DNA of 64,000 bases from Perkinsus olseni (lineage: Eukaryota; Perkinsozoa; Perkinsida; Perkinsidae). The stretch spans positions 1 to 64,000 of the forward strand of contig JABANP010000137.1 in assembly GCA_013115135.1 (NCBI GenBank). The letters are read 5' to 3'. The number at the start of each line of letters is the position of its first letter. Position 1 is the stretch's first letter. Both the position numbers and the translations under genes were made by a program. The notes beneath the pieces are model-generated. The model was not told the DNA's origin. It saw only the letters and a program-made list of their open reading frames with translations, and did not search any database. Of the stretch, positions 11,883-22,195 are shown piece after piece.

Positions 11883-12860
11883 ATGGCAGTAGACCCTTCG
11901 TGGCGTTCCGCTCTGTGCCTCCGTTTAGCCGCACTCAAGAAGAGATGTGACGACTTACCGGAGATGGGCCTCCGTTGGATGACGTTGCCGTTCCTCTCTA
12001 CCTCGCTCTCCACTCTCTCGCCGATGTATACTTCGCACTGCGAGGGTGGCATACGTGGGCTGGCTTCATTGAAAGGTGACTCGGTCATTTTCGGTGTGCA
12101 GCCCGAGTGGGAAGAGTTCATCACGATTAGTTGTCATGATATGAGTGATAAAAACATGCGGATGGTGGGTGATGAGTTGGCCGTCGATTGGGTCCCTACC
12201 AATATCAGCACCGATGGTGAGATCTTTTACTTTCCCGATGAATATGCGCCCCAGTTCGACTCTATGGAAGTATGGACGACTCACAACTGCGTATCGAATG
12301 GGTATCTCTTTAAGGTTGGGACCGACTTCAACTTATACGGTACAATATTGTCGGATCATGTCAAACAATTATCCCTCGCCGGTGAATGTCTTATCGATGG
12401 TGTTGACTGGAAGTTCGTTGTGCCCTTTACGGATGATTTCTCTGATCTGGACATTATAGTCAGAGATGATGGTCGGTTTCAATTGGTCTGGGTGTGCTAT
12501 GAAGAGCGAACTGGAGAGGGGTGTATCTGCTTTCTGGGGTTCAAAGGCGACTACCGTGTCAAGGCTCACAGCGACGCCCGAATGTGCAGGTTCGTTCCTT
12601 CTAATGACGAGTTAGTGTGCGTTGCTGCTGGACCACAAAGTTTCGAGTGGCTATCGAGGTACGCGTGGGTTATCAGCCTGGTAAATATTTGGTCTATGTC
12701 GGTGATCTTCTCACTGGACCCTCTGCCCTACTACCCTATATTTCCATACGTTGGTCGCCACAGCTATCTAACAATCACAGAGAACGATATCGTAGTCCTC
12801 GCTCAACAGAAAGACTTTCGACGAGCTATTGTGGAGGTCATTGTCATCAAAGTTCGTTGA
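11883..12860 (+). CDS. Family A protein, copy A3, intact but short and diverged
   Basis: An open frame of 325 residues from ATG 11883 (MAVDPSWRSALCLRL). It lacks about 25 residues found in other copies between the STDGEIFYFPDE module and CVSNG, that is the segment with the VMRVSLSNGD and PPG motifs. The later modules are kept: ARMCRFVPSNDELVCVAAG, VISLVNIWSMSVIF and YLTITENDIVVLAQQ. It is among the most divergent open copies, yet the frame is intact, which argues for selection or a recent frame-preserving deletion. Confidence 0.82.
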   Translation: MAVDPSWRSALCLRLAALKKRCDDLPEMGLRWMTLPFLSTSLSTLSPMYTSHCEGGIRGLASLKGDSVIFGVQPEWEEFITISCHDMSDKNMRMVGDELAVDWVPTNISTDGEIFYFPDEYAPQFDSMEVWTTHNCVSNGYLFKVGTDFNLYGTILSDHVKQLSLAGECLIDGVDWKFVVPFTDDFSDLDIIVRDDGRFQLVWVCYEERTGEGCICFLGFKGDYRVKAHSDARMCRFVPSNDELVCVAAGPQSFEWLSRYAWVISLVNIWSMSVIFSLDPLPYYPIFPYVGRHSYLTITENDIVVLAQQKDFRRAIVEVIVIKVR

Positions 12861-13229
12861 ACAAACGAATGGTAAGGCACTCTTGTGTTGTAAGAAGCAG
12901 GAGCCGACTCAGTTAATTCGTTGTCAATGATAGTGGAAGAGTGCTTTGTGGTTTCTGTTTCTCTCCCTTCATGTGTGTTACGTTCCGAGCTCTGGTCTAT
13001 TTTCTAGTCGTTGAGTCTATGCATAGCAGCCTCCTGGATCGATGCTCCGTGGTGTGCCTGCGTCGCTCTCAACGCGATGTCTGATTCTCCCGCGTGTGGG
13101 CTACCCCACCGCGTCCTCTCATGGTTTCTCTCTTCCCGACGTCTATGCTACGAGTGACTTATGGCGGATTCGATACCACCTTCGTAACGAATCAACATCC
13201 TTCCTCGCTGAGATATCCCCAAGGATAAC

Positions 13230-13961
13230 GCGTTCCTGTACACTGAGCAGCTTGAGGGTTATAATTCTGGTTTGAACTCATGGGAGGAAATTCCGTTCAA
13301 TTGAGCATTCATGAAGAAGGATATGATTACACTAGTGTGATCAGTGGGCATGATATCAGTAGTTCAAACATGACAACGGTGGTTATGCATTCCGGGTCGG
13401 AGATCGTACTAAGATGATTTGTACGGATGGGGAGATTGTTTATTATGTAACCAGAGGTGTGGTAAGGCGCGCGTCCCTGGCCAATGGTGCTTTGATGCGG
13501 TGGATTCGGCTTTATTCATCCGAGGACCGATTCAATGAAGGTGTTTTATGGTTAGTAGTTGGCCTCGCGGGGGCTTTAAGCTGCTCAAGGTGAGACTACC
13601 CCCACCCCGGGAGTGTCTCGAACGTCCAATTGAAGATTTCCGCGAAAATTGTCCATTTAAGGGTGTTGAGTGGGAAGCTGTTGCGATTCTCCCAATCAGC
13701 CCTTTTGATATTGACGTTAGAGCTAGAAGTGACGGCGAATGCCAGATTGCTACCGTCGGCAGGACGAGCGGAGATAGACATCGGGATTACATCTTTTACG
13801 TCGGTTTTGAAGGCATTAGATGGCTCGAAGGCTTCGAAGATGCATCAATGTGCAAATTTGTTCCCACCCATGACGAGTTGGTATGTGTTGCTACGGAATG
13901 GGCGATACGGACACCAAACCGCATTTGCTTGATAGTTCACCTCATGGGGAATGGCAGTTAA
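13230..13961 (+). pseudogene. Family A relic A4, fused into the start of A5
   Basis: The 5' part (13230-13545) is recognisable as the VYTxEQxEG, SGHDI and TVV blocks but is full of stops and shifts. From 13548 a frame runs through KLLKVRLPPP, VEWEAVA and DASMCKFVPTHDELVCVA to TAA at 13959-13961. The expected C-terminal third (SLVDxWSMSV onward) is missing: the sequence passes directly into the ATG of A5 at 13951, with an 11-nt overlap between this stop and that start. Confidence 0.75.
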
Positions 13962-15011
13962 ATCGTCTCGGCGTTCCGCGGTGTGTCTGCGACTGCGGGC
14001 CCTCGATAATACACAAGTTTTGCCAGAGAACGGTTTTTTATGGACGACATGGTCATTCCTGGCGACTCCACAGTCTACTCTATCCCCTTCGTATACTGTC
14101 CGCCACGGTGGCTTCATATGCGGGCTGGATTCGTTCGGGCGAAGTTCCGTCCTTTTTAGTGTTAAGCCGATGCACGGTGAAGATGTGCGTCTGATCAGCG
14201 GGTATGATGTGAATGCTGGAGGCATGACAGCGGTGTTTGATGAGTTGGAAGTAGATGGAGAATTGATGAGTGTTTGCACCGACGGAGAGTGTTTGTATTA
14301 TTCTGATTTTGGCCTAGAGAGGAACTGGCTGGTGCGTATGTCCCTTTCCGACAGTGACTGTGTCGATATACTTCCCGCACCGCCCGGTGAGCACCCCAGC
14401 TGTAACCTGTCAGACACTCACTGTGTGTCAAATGGACAGTTATTCATGGTCGGGAACCAGGAGACTGCAAGTTATTCAGAATGAGGCTGCTGCCTGGTGT
14501 CAGTGACCACCTAGAACTGTCATCATGCAGGTTTCGTCACCCTGTAGACGGTCTTGCGTGGGAGCCTGTTGCTAATCTCCCGCTGGAAGTAATTGCTATC
14601 GACGTAGTGGCTCGAGCTGATGATAAATTTCAGTTCGTCTGCCTGGGTTGTGATGACGGAAGTGAAAGATATTCTATCCACTTTGTTGATTACGATGGCA
14701 CTGAGAAGATTGTTCCGTGCAAAGATGCGCGGATGTGCAGATTTGTTCCCTCGCGTGATGAGCTGGTATGCGTTGCTACGAACCTTATGTCTTCTACAGT
14801 ATCATGGTCGATTATACTTGTGGATGTCTGGTGCGGGTCTGTCCTCTCTACGCTGGACCATACGTCTCCCTACGGGTGTGACCCCTTCCTCGGCTGTCAT
14901 TGCTATCTGACTATCACTGAGAACGATCGTGTAGTTGTCGCACAGCAACACATCAGGGATAGAGAGTGCTTTTTTGAGGTGGCGGTCTGGCAAGTTGGTA
15001 CTCGATCGTGA
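13951..15011 (+). pseudogene. Family A copy A5, one frameshift
   Basis: Starts at ATG 13951 (MAVKSSRRSAVCLRLRAL). The frame is normal to LFMVG near 14450, then shifts: the bases before CAAGTTATTCAGAATGAGG differ from the family consensus in length, and the family frame (KLFRMRLLP) continues in another register from about 14458. The second frame is open to 15011 with ARMCRFVPSRDELVCVAT and YLTITENDRVVVAQQ. Apart from this single lesion the copy looks complete. Its 3' end and flank are the source or sister of those of A6. Confidence 0.78.
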
Positions 15012-15412
15012 AGTCGCCCACTTGGTAGATTCACCCTCCTGTCATGTTCATGGTGAACATGTAACATGGTTTCCCTTCTCTTCCTCATCCTTGTTTTGTT
15101 CTGAGTACGGCTGCAGCTTGGCAGCTCACCGAAGTCCGTTTGATAATAGTTGGCCGGGCACGCCCGCTGCTAAGTGTCGTAGTGGCCCGCGTCTGTTCGT
15201 TGGAATATATACGGTCGAAAGGCTAAGGCGTGAGATTCTTTACCCTCATCGGATGAGTTGCAGTTTAGGCGGTGTTCTCGCGGTGGACAAACCGAGACCT
15301 TCTTCCCGCCAGAGACGCTCATGTGCGAGCTTATCAACACTTCGTAACTGTTTGAGGGATCCGGCAAGTTTTCTGTCGATAATTGTGTCCATGGCAGTCC
15401 TTTTCACGACGA

Positions 15413-15860
15413 ATGAAGTCCTCCCGGCGTGCCGCGGTGTGTCTCCGTTTAAGTGCTCTCAGAAAGAAGTGTGACTCATCAGAGAGCGGCTTTTTATGGA
15501 TCTCGTGGTCATTCCTGATGGGTGGGAGGCCCACCCTATCGCCCCTGTATTCTATTCGTCGCGAGGGGTACATGTACGGGCTCGACTCTTTTGGGCGAAG
15601 CTCTATTCTGCTGCTGAGTAACCCAGCTGTCCTACAGATGTGGGACATGCGCACGATCGGTCGCTATGATATCGACGTTGAGAATCTGAGGGAGTGGCCT
15701 GATGTCCTCGAAGGAATTTGTTGATTACGATGGCACTGAGAAGATTTTTCCTATCTAGCTATCACTGAGAACGATCGTGTAGTTGTCGCACAGCAACACA
15801 TCAGGGGTAGAGAGTGCTTCTTCGAGGTGGCGATCTCGCAAATTGATACTCGATCGTGCC
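15413..15860 (+). pseudogene. Family A copy A6, large internal deletion
   Basis: ATG 15413 begins MKSSRRAAVCLRLSAL and the frame holds to the block after DSFGRSSILLL. Near 15715 it jumps to sequence matching A5 at about 14690 (VDYDGTEKI), and then jumps again to match A5 at about 14905-15010 (AITENDRVVVAQQHIR). Roughly the middle half of the gene is gone. Both flanks resemble those of A5 and A7, so this is a block duplicate that later lost its centre. Confidence 0.78.
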
Positions 15861-15916
15861 GGCGCCCCCATTTGATAGTTTCACCCTCGTGCCATGTTCA
15901 TGGTGAGCATATGTAT

Positions 15917-15937
15917 GTATTACATACTATGTAATAC
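15917..15937. repeat. 10-bp perfect palindrome, 1-nt loop
   Basis: Arms 15917-15926 and 15928-15937 are perfect complements around one C. The paralogous flank of A5 near 15050-15065 has the surrounding bases without the palindrome, so it is an insertion in this copy. Confidence 0.85.
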
Positions 15938-16276
15938 GGTTTCTGCTCCCTTTCTCATGCTTGTGTAGTTTTGTATACGGTTGCAGCCTGCCAGGTGATT
16001 ACAGTGCGTTTGCTTCGTACCAAGTGTGGTTGCCCCCCTCTGTCTCTTTACTTGAATGTATACGGTATGTAGAAAGGGTGAAGTATGAGATACTTCACCC
16101 TCATCGGATGAGTCGCAGTTTACACCATTCTAGGCGGTGTTGGCTCGCAATGGACGAATCACGGCCCTTCTTACGGAACCGCTCAAGTACGCGCTTGTCA
16201 ATACTGTCTAACTGTTCCGAGGATCCGACGAGCTTTCTCCGATTAAGTATGTGCATGGCAGCCCTTTTAAACAAGG

Positions 16277-17298
16277 ATGAAGTCCTCCCGGCGTGCCGCG
16301 GTCTGTCTGCGTCTAAGTGCTCTCAGAAAAAGTGTGACTCATCAGAGAGCGGCCTGCTGTGGATCTCATGGTCATTCCTGATGGCTGAGAGGCTCACCCT
16401 ATCGTCCCTGTATGCTGCTGGACGCGAGGGATTCATACTCGGGCTGGACGCATTCCAGCGAAGCTCTGTTTTGCTGCTGAGGCAGCCAGGTGATTTCCAG
16501 CAAAGGCGGGTGATGAGTCGTTATGCTCCCGATGGTTTGAACTTGACCACATGGACTAATGTGTTTGAAGCGGATCGCCCTTTAAGGAGTCTCCGTACCC
16601 TTGGGGACCGCTCGCATGTTCTTGTCACTTGTGATAATATGTTGCTGGTTATATCTTTCCGTAGTCGAAAGTTCAAAGGATTCATTACCGCCCCGCCAGG
16701 CAACGATCTATCGTATTTGAACTGCGTGTCAAACGGACGATTTTTCATGGCAGGGCGCAAAGAGCGAAAACTATTCAGCGCTACACTGCCTCCGTTCGGC
16801 AAACTCCCCATACAACCGGGCTCTGCCAGACTCCACCCCATAGAGGGTGTTCAGTGGGAGGCTGTCGCTGATCTCCCGTCCGACGTTACTGATATGGATG
16901 TGGTCGCTTGAGATGATGGCAAATTCGAACTGGTCTGCGTGGACTATGATGTCGACGCCGAAAAGCATTACATCCACTATGTTGATTATGAGGAGATTAT
17001 CACGATTGTGAGCATCTCGGAAGAGGCGTGGCTGTGCAAGTTTGTTCCTTCCAATGATGAGCTAGTGTGTGTGGCTGGTCGCGCCGACTCCTCTAACCTC
17101 CTTTGGATCAGCCTGATGGATACCTGGTCCATGTCGGTGCTCTTCATGCTGGACCGTCTAGAAGTCTCCGGATTTGGTCATAAATTGAGTTACCCCCGCT
17201 TTTTAACGATTATGGAGAACGGTCTCGTGGTTGTAGGCCTCCAAAATGATGTTGAGGAGGATCCATTCTTCGGAGTTTTGGTCTCGCAACTTGAGTGA
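16277..17298 (+). pseudogene. Family A copy A7, frameshift and stop
   Basis: ATG 16277 opens the conserved start, but one base is missing near 16325 (AGAAAAAGTG against AGAAAGAAGTG in A6), so the later frame is out of register with that ATG. A second lesion is an in-frame TGA at 16909-16911 where sisters have AGA in VIARDD. The rest is open to 17298, including EAWLCKFVPSNDELVCVAG and FLTIMENGLVVVG. Around 16840-16980 it is closest to A2, although its 5' half is closest to A6: this mosaic suggests gene conversion. Confidence 0.8.
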
Positions 17299-17519
17299 TC
17301 GAGCGAAGGCTATGTCCCTAATTCTTACTCAATTCATACGTAATTCTTATGACATTGTTGCCATTATCGAATCATTTATTCCATTCCCCTTTCTCTTAGG
17401 GAGGCGTTGCGTTCCCTGGCAGCGCTCCTGCGTTGCCCGATATCACTCCTACTGGTTATCGTGCCTTGGTCACCCAGGCTAGGTGCAATTCCCTACCCAG
17501 CAGGTCCCGACTCGCACCC

Positions 17520-17695
17520 CACCCTGTCGGCCGAAGGGGCGGCTTTTCATGGTCAGCCACGGAGATGGCTAACTAATAGTTAGCGATCTCCGTATATCTA
17601 CCATTGATGGCTACTTACGTTAGCAAGAGCTGATGATGAGTACCAGTTGTTTATGCACTTCATGATTATGAGAAAGGGGATCGTTCCGAAAACAG
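17520..17695 (+). pseudogene. Family A relic A8
   Basis: Bases 17524-17566 match the family stretch coding CVSNGQLFMVGYGD, and 17633-17690 match the stretch coding DDEFQLVYxxxYDYExGDRS. No frame survives. A palindrome is inserted between the two matches. Confidence 0.6.
17560..17592. repeat. 16-bp inverted repeat, 1-nt loop
   Basis: Arms 17560-17575 and 17577-17592 pair except for one G/G mismatch. It lies inside the A8 relic, right after the bases coding the GYGD motif. Confidence 0.85.
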
Positions 17696-17789
17696 TGGAA
17701 AAAGGAAACAAGGCCTCGGAACGCTACGATTCTCGGATGGGCAACTTCATTTTCTTCCTTGATGAGCTCACGAGTCCCCCGTTGTAAGA

Positions 17790-18015
17790 GGCGAAATCTG
17801 CATCCATTGCGATCTGGGATTCAAGGGAGATTTCGTGGGGTTCCCGACGCTGCTGAAGTTACTGTAGATGGTTGTTGCGAACGGAATGGTAGGCGTGGTA
17901 GGCTACTGCGTGACTTGTTGATAGTAGCCGGAAGTGCCGGCCTGGTGGGTTTTCACCTGAGACTCACTGATACTTTGTCGGTCTCCCAGTGCCACTCCTC
18001 AGGCTTCAACGCCTG
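17790..18015. repeat. Duplicated leader block, copy 1
   Basis: This stretch is similar to 24545-24780, including GGCGTGGTAGGCTACTGCG and the AGTAGCCG stretch. Copy 2 lies just upstream of A12; this copy lies upstream of A9, which is the sister of A12, but about 800 bp of extra sequence now separates it from A9. It may be part of the 5' region of that A lineage. Confidence 0.6.
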
Positions 18016-18984
18016 AGCGCAGAACTTCACTTGGTTCTAGCAATGCTGATTCGTTCGTATGGAAACTACAACATTTCCCGATCGAATAAAATACTGTTCC
18101 CTTCGAGTTAGAAGGGCATGGAAAACAACTTTTAAATGGTTTAGGAAAAGTTTTCATCCACTTTAAATACCCTTGCAAATTTAAAAAACTCATGTCACGC
18201 ATGTTGAATCTCACTCTCCGTGCTATTCAAAAGATTTTTTCCAGCGGATAAACGAGTGGTTTATCTAGGTTGAAACCGGCGCGGAGAGAAACTATGTTGT
18301 GTTGAGCGCACAACGGGACGCTTCGTGTCCCGATTGTCCGCCATTTGTGGTATCGCCTTCGGCCCCGGCACAGTTTGTCTTCGCGTTACCCTGGCTGCCG
18401 TCGTGAGGTCTTGTCGACCTTTGCGACGCTAGTTGGGTGCCGCGCCTCGCCCCATCTCGGAGACCAGAGGTTTTAACTCATCGTGCGATTTGCATCTCGA
18501 CGCCAATGCCACCGGACTTCTGGCACAACGCTGGTTGAGGGTAACATGCAATATGGTATATAGTGCATAGAATAGCTGTGGCATGTCTCATGTGGCAGCG
18601 CTCCTCCACATCGTACCATTGAGGGACGGTTCCCGTTGACAAGAGGCAACGGCTTTGGTGTTCTCTCGAGTTGCATGAGCTCGGAGTGTGCGTTCGAGGT
18701 GCAGGAAGGAGGTCGTAGTAGCAGGGGCTCTGCCGGACGTTGCAGAATGATTCAGATATCGAAATTGGGTCGAAATCGATTGGAGTAGAATGACACGCGT
18801 TCGATCAAACTTTCTCGTGAATTCGATTTCCGTGGCAAAGCGAATTTTATTTTCACAATCGTTGAATCTCCATGACGCTCACTGAGTGGTTATCCCAATC
18901 GTTCAAGTTGACCGAGAGAACATTCTAGTTTGTGGGGGACATGGTGTAGACTTCACAATGCAGTTTTTTGACTTCTCACTTCGA
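18016..18984. other. About 0.9 kb upstream of A9, partly absent from the sister locus
   Basis: Against the A12 locus, where the leader block is followed within about 100 bp by the gene, this locus carries about 800 bp more. The first part is AT-rich with short A and T runs (18060-18260); the rest is GC-richer, with a small hairpin near 18314-18332. No open frame of note and no transposase was seen. Confidence 0.5.
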
Positions 18985-20034
18985 ATGCCACAGGATCTGT
19001 CTCGGCACTCGGCAGCGTGTCTGCGTATGAAGGCCCTCAACGTTGCGTTCGGTTCGTCCGAAGGCGACCTTCTCCGGAACACATGGTCATTTCTCGCTCC
19101 CCCAAGGCCCACCCTATCGCTCCTGTACACGGTTGACCGCGACGGATACATTTACGGCATGGCCCCCTTGGGTGCGAGCTCCGTCCTTTTGAGTGTTGAT
19201 CGAGACGCTGACGACATACGATGGATCAGTGGCCACGATATGAGTAATAGCGACATGAGGACGGTGGTTAATGCGTTCGAAGTCGACAGGCTTCCTTATG
19301 GCATTTATACTGATGGTGAGAGTGTATATTATCCCGACTACCTTGTTGATCCAGGTTGGGTTATGCGCAGGTCTCTCTGCAATGATGAGCCTAGGCAATT
19401 AATTCCTACTCCACCGGGTGGAGATCCACATGAACGTCTGTCAGAAGCAAACTGTCTGTCTAATGGGCAGCTTTTCGTGGTGCAATACGGACCACGTAAA
19501 CTTTTCAAGACTAAAATTCCTCCGTTCGCTAATGAACACCTGGATGGGATCCGTAACTCGAATCGTTTCATAGATGTTGAGTGGAAGCCTGTTGCTGATC
19601 TACCGCTCAATACTTACTCCACCATTCTCGATATCGACGTAATTGCCGGAGATGATGATGAGTTGCGGTTGGTCTGTGTTATCTACGACAATCGAAGTCA
19701 TGATTCTGTCATTTACTATTTTGATAGTGATCGAGGTGGCTCCTTCAAGCCTTTCGCCGACTCTCAGATGTGCAAGTTTGTTCCTTCCTTCGACGACTTA
19801 GTATGCGTTGGCTCTCGCCCTGAGTCTCAGACGTTTTCGTGGACCATAAGTTTGGTGGATGTCTGGTCCATGTCTGTGGTCTACACGCTCGATTATCCAT
19901 GCCTCTTCACGTGTAGTTCGTTCAGTTCTTACTTGACAATAACGGAGAGTGGTCTTGTCGTTCTAGCTCAGCAGAAAGACTCCTCTGATCCACTTTTCGA
20001 GATCATCGTGTGGCGTCTGAGATTCTCCAGTTGA
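18985..20034 (+). CDS. Family A protein, copy A9, intact
   Basis: A 349-residue frame from ATG 18985 (MPQDLSRHSAACLRMKAL); the ORF could extend in frame to 18886, but the sister A12 aligns at 18985. It has the family modules GMAPLGASSVLLSV, ISGHDM, YTDGESVYYPD, RRSLCNDE, LSNGQLFVVQYG, SQMCKFVPSFDDLVCVG, ISLVDVWSMSVVYTLD and YLTITESGLVVLAQQ. It is closest to A12: both have the FGSSEGDLL variant, RRSLCNDE and NEHLDG. Downstream sequence is also shared with A12, so the two are block duplicates. The function is unknown; probably a soluble beta-rich protein. Confidence 0.85.
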   Translation: MPQDLSRHSAACLRMKALNVAFGSSEGDLLRNTWSFLAPPRPTLSLLYTVDRDGYIYGMAPLGASSVLLSVDRDADDIRWISGHDMSNSDMRTVVNAFEVDRLPYGIYTDGESVYYPDYLVDPGWVMRRSLCNDEPRQLIPTPPGGDPHERLSEANCLSNGQLFVVQYGPRKLFKTKIPPFANEHLDGIRNSNRFIDVEWKPVADLPLNTYSTILDIDVIAGDDDELRLVCVIYDNRSHDSVIYYFDSDRGGSFKPFADSQMCKFVPSFDDLVCVGSRPESQTFSWTISLVDVWSMSVVYTLDYPCLFTCSSFSSYLTITESGLVVLAQQKDSSDPLFEIIVWRLRFSS

Positions 20035-20649
20035 TGGTGTCTGTGCTACGGGTTTCCATAATATTCCGTCACTTGGAACGGGAACTGCTGATCTCACTGT
20101 CATCATAAGCATATAAAGGAGTCTCCGCTTCCCACCCACAGCTGGTGTATGTTCTCAGTTAGTCTCGTATCCTTGAGTGGGGTCACCCCTTATAACGGAG
20201 GTGGGGCTCTTTTCCGGGGCGGGAGTTCTTGTAGCCGAGCCGTTGACAAACAACACGTAAATGAATCACTGCCGAAGTGGTACTGGGGTGAGCCTGAGCC
20301 TCTCCCCACTTGGGAGTCTCTAGTGGATACTCAGAATAACTCGGCGGGTCTGAGGCGCACAGAAATTTCGCTCGACTATAAAGCTACAGGCGCTACTCAT
20401 AAAACGGTTCTCATGTCGATTAATGTTGTTGTTCATGATATGTAGCAGTCGATAAATGGCAACCCTCATGAATGGACCTCTAAGTATATCCAGATGCATG
20501 ATTCTTTGGGAGGTTCATGATCGAAAGGAGGCTCCGTGCTTGCCCACATACAGTTCAGTCGAACGTTGCTTTGAGGTCATTCTTGTTGATTGTTGCTGAA
20601 GTGTAGCTTCTTCGCGACAGTCCCTTAGAATACCAATCCGATCGTCTCG
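20035..20649. repeat. 3' flank of A9, duplicated after A12
   Basis: Bases 20040-20440 resemble 25935-26720: both contain AGCATATAAAG.AGTCTCCG, then CTTTTCCGGGGC and a stretch with TTGACAAACAACAC. The segment continues to the A10 relic just as the A12 flank continues to A13. Frames in it are interrupted and it is probably non-coding. Confidence 0.65.
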
Positions 20650-20695
20650 ATGTACCGCGGCGTGCCTCCGTCTAAGTACTCTCAGAAAGAGGTGT
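20650..20695 (+). pseudogene. Family A relic A10, 5' end only
   Basis: CCGCGGCGTGCCTCCGTCTAAG and TCTCAGAAAGAGGTG match the CRGVSxKCSQKE register of A6, A7 and A13 starts. After about 45 bases the similarity stops abruptly. The preceding flank (CGCGACAGTCC) matches that of A13. Confidence 0.65.
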
Positions 20696-22195
20696 GGCGT
20701 CTCTGTTATGGCGATTTAGAAGAAAACAAGACCAAGGAAGGCTACGAGTCGCAGCCTACGACGTGTTGCCGCAGAAGAGGACCTGTGGCAGGTTGTGTCC
20801 CTCAGGCAGGGGTCCCTCCCGAAGGTCTCCATGCTGGCCGCCCGGGGGCAGGCTTGAAGTTCAACAGAATGAGCCCCTCCTGGGCTCGGTGTGGCTCTTC
20901 CAGATGTTGCCTTCCCACCGAACGGACCATAGGAACTAGGTAAGCGCTAAGTGGATTAGAAAGTACCCATGGACGGGTACTCGATCCTGATTGGACACGG
21001 AGTCCGGCAATTTATGTGGTTTTCTACTGCATGATGACTGGCAAGTTCTCATCACCTGTTCAAGCTGAGACACTATCGGATATAGCGGTCTTATTACACC
21101 GACTTTGTCATTCACTATTCGCTCTCCTAACCTCTGCATCGTGGGGATTTCACTCTATGCAAACTTGTGTGCCGGTACTACCGGCCCGGTAGCCCTCTAA
21201 CCGAATTTTCTGTCATTTTTCTTGCTCCGTATGTTTTGTAATTCTAATATGCGCTTGGACGTCCAACGACTCTCAAACGACAGCTTAATGGGAAACGTAT
21301 AGCATGCTTCGGTTATCCACAACTTGAGACCCCTGGTCTCGAAGTTATGGTGGGGTGCCGTTCCGCCTCCGAGCGCCACCTGCAGCGGCGCAGGGAGACA
21401 CGCAAGGCGCGGCAGAATTATGCCGAGGGGGCATGACTCCTGTGAACCCAAGGTTGCTCCTTGGGCCTACATCGGAGCCCCGAGTCGAAGGAAGACGATG
21501 AAAGGAGAGGACCTTCACAGCATTGCGATCATCTACCGGTATCCTCAAACGACGACGATCACCATCATTCCATGACTCTAACAGGCACGGCAAGAGCAAC
21601 CAGCCTCCTAGCCCGAAGCGCTCTTGCTCCACCCTGCCTGTCCCGTTGTGCCGATGATTTCGTTGGTGCTCGGTGTCCTAAGTTTGGCTCCACCTAAGGC
21701 CCAATCTTTGGCGTCTTTTCAACCCCGGAGAAGCTACGCTTTCCTCTGCAACAGAAGGTGGTGTCACGTTGTCAGTAGGAGTATCTTATGGTAAATCGCC
21801 GCGGTCGTTCCTCATGAAATCACAAGATGTCGCAGTAGGAATGAGCCATGAGGGCCATTGAGATATATGGCAGACGCTCTTCCGAACCAAATCGTGTCGC
21901 CCTTAACGCCTCTTGAGTCATCCACACCACTCACTACAATCGGATGCTTGATCATGTAAGTTAGATGCTTGTCTAGAATGCGTCGGGTATATGAAGGAAA
22001 GCCGATAAGACTTCGGTGAGAGACAGCTGGCCTGGTGGGACTTCCCAACCCTGTTAGCATTCGTGAGGCACTCTGATGGATCGTCTTTTCCCCGAAGACA
22101 TCGACTGGATTGCAATGAGGAGCACTTCTTCATCAAGGATCAAGTATTCCTTGAGTGAATGCATCAGTCGAAGACTCCATTACTTCTCGGTGGAG
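20696..22195. other. Insert between A10 and A11 with possible exon-like pieces
   Basis: About 1.5 kb unrelated to family A. Two GC-richer stretches read like exons on the plus strand: 21352-21424 (SASERHLQRRRETRKARQNY) and 21585-21650 (HGKSNQPPSPKRS after an AG). They are not joined convincingly and may be fragments of a captured gene. Nothing else is recognised. Confidence 0.35.
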
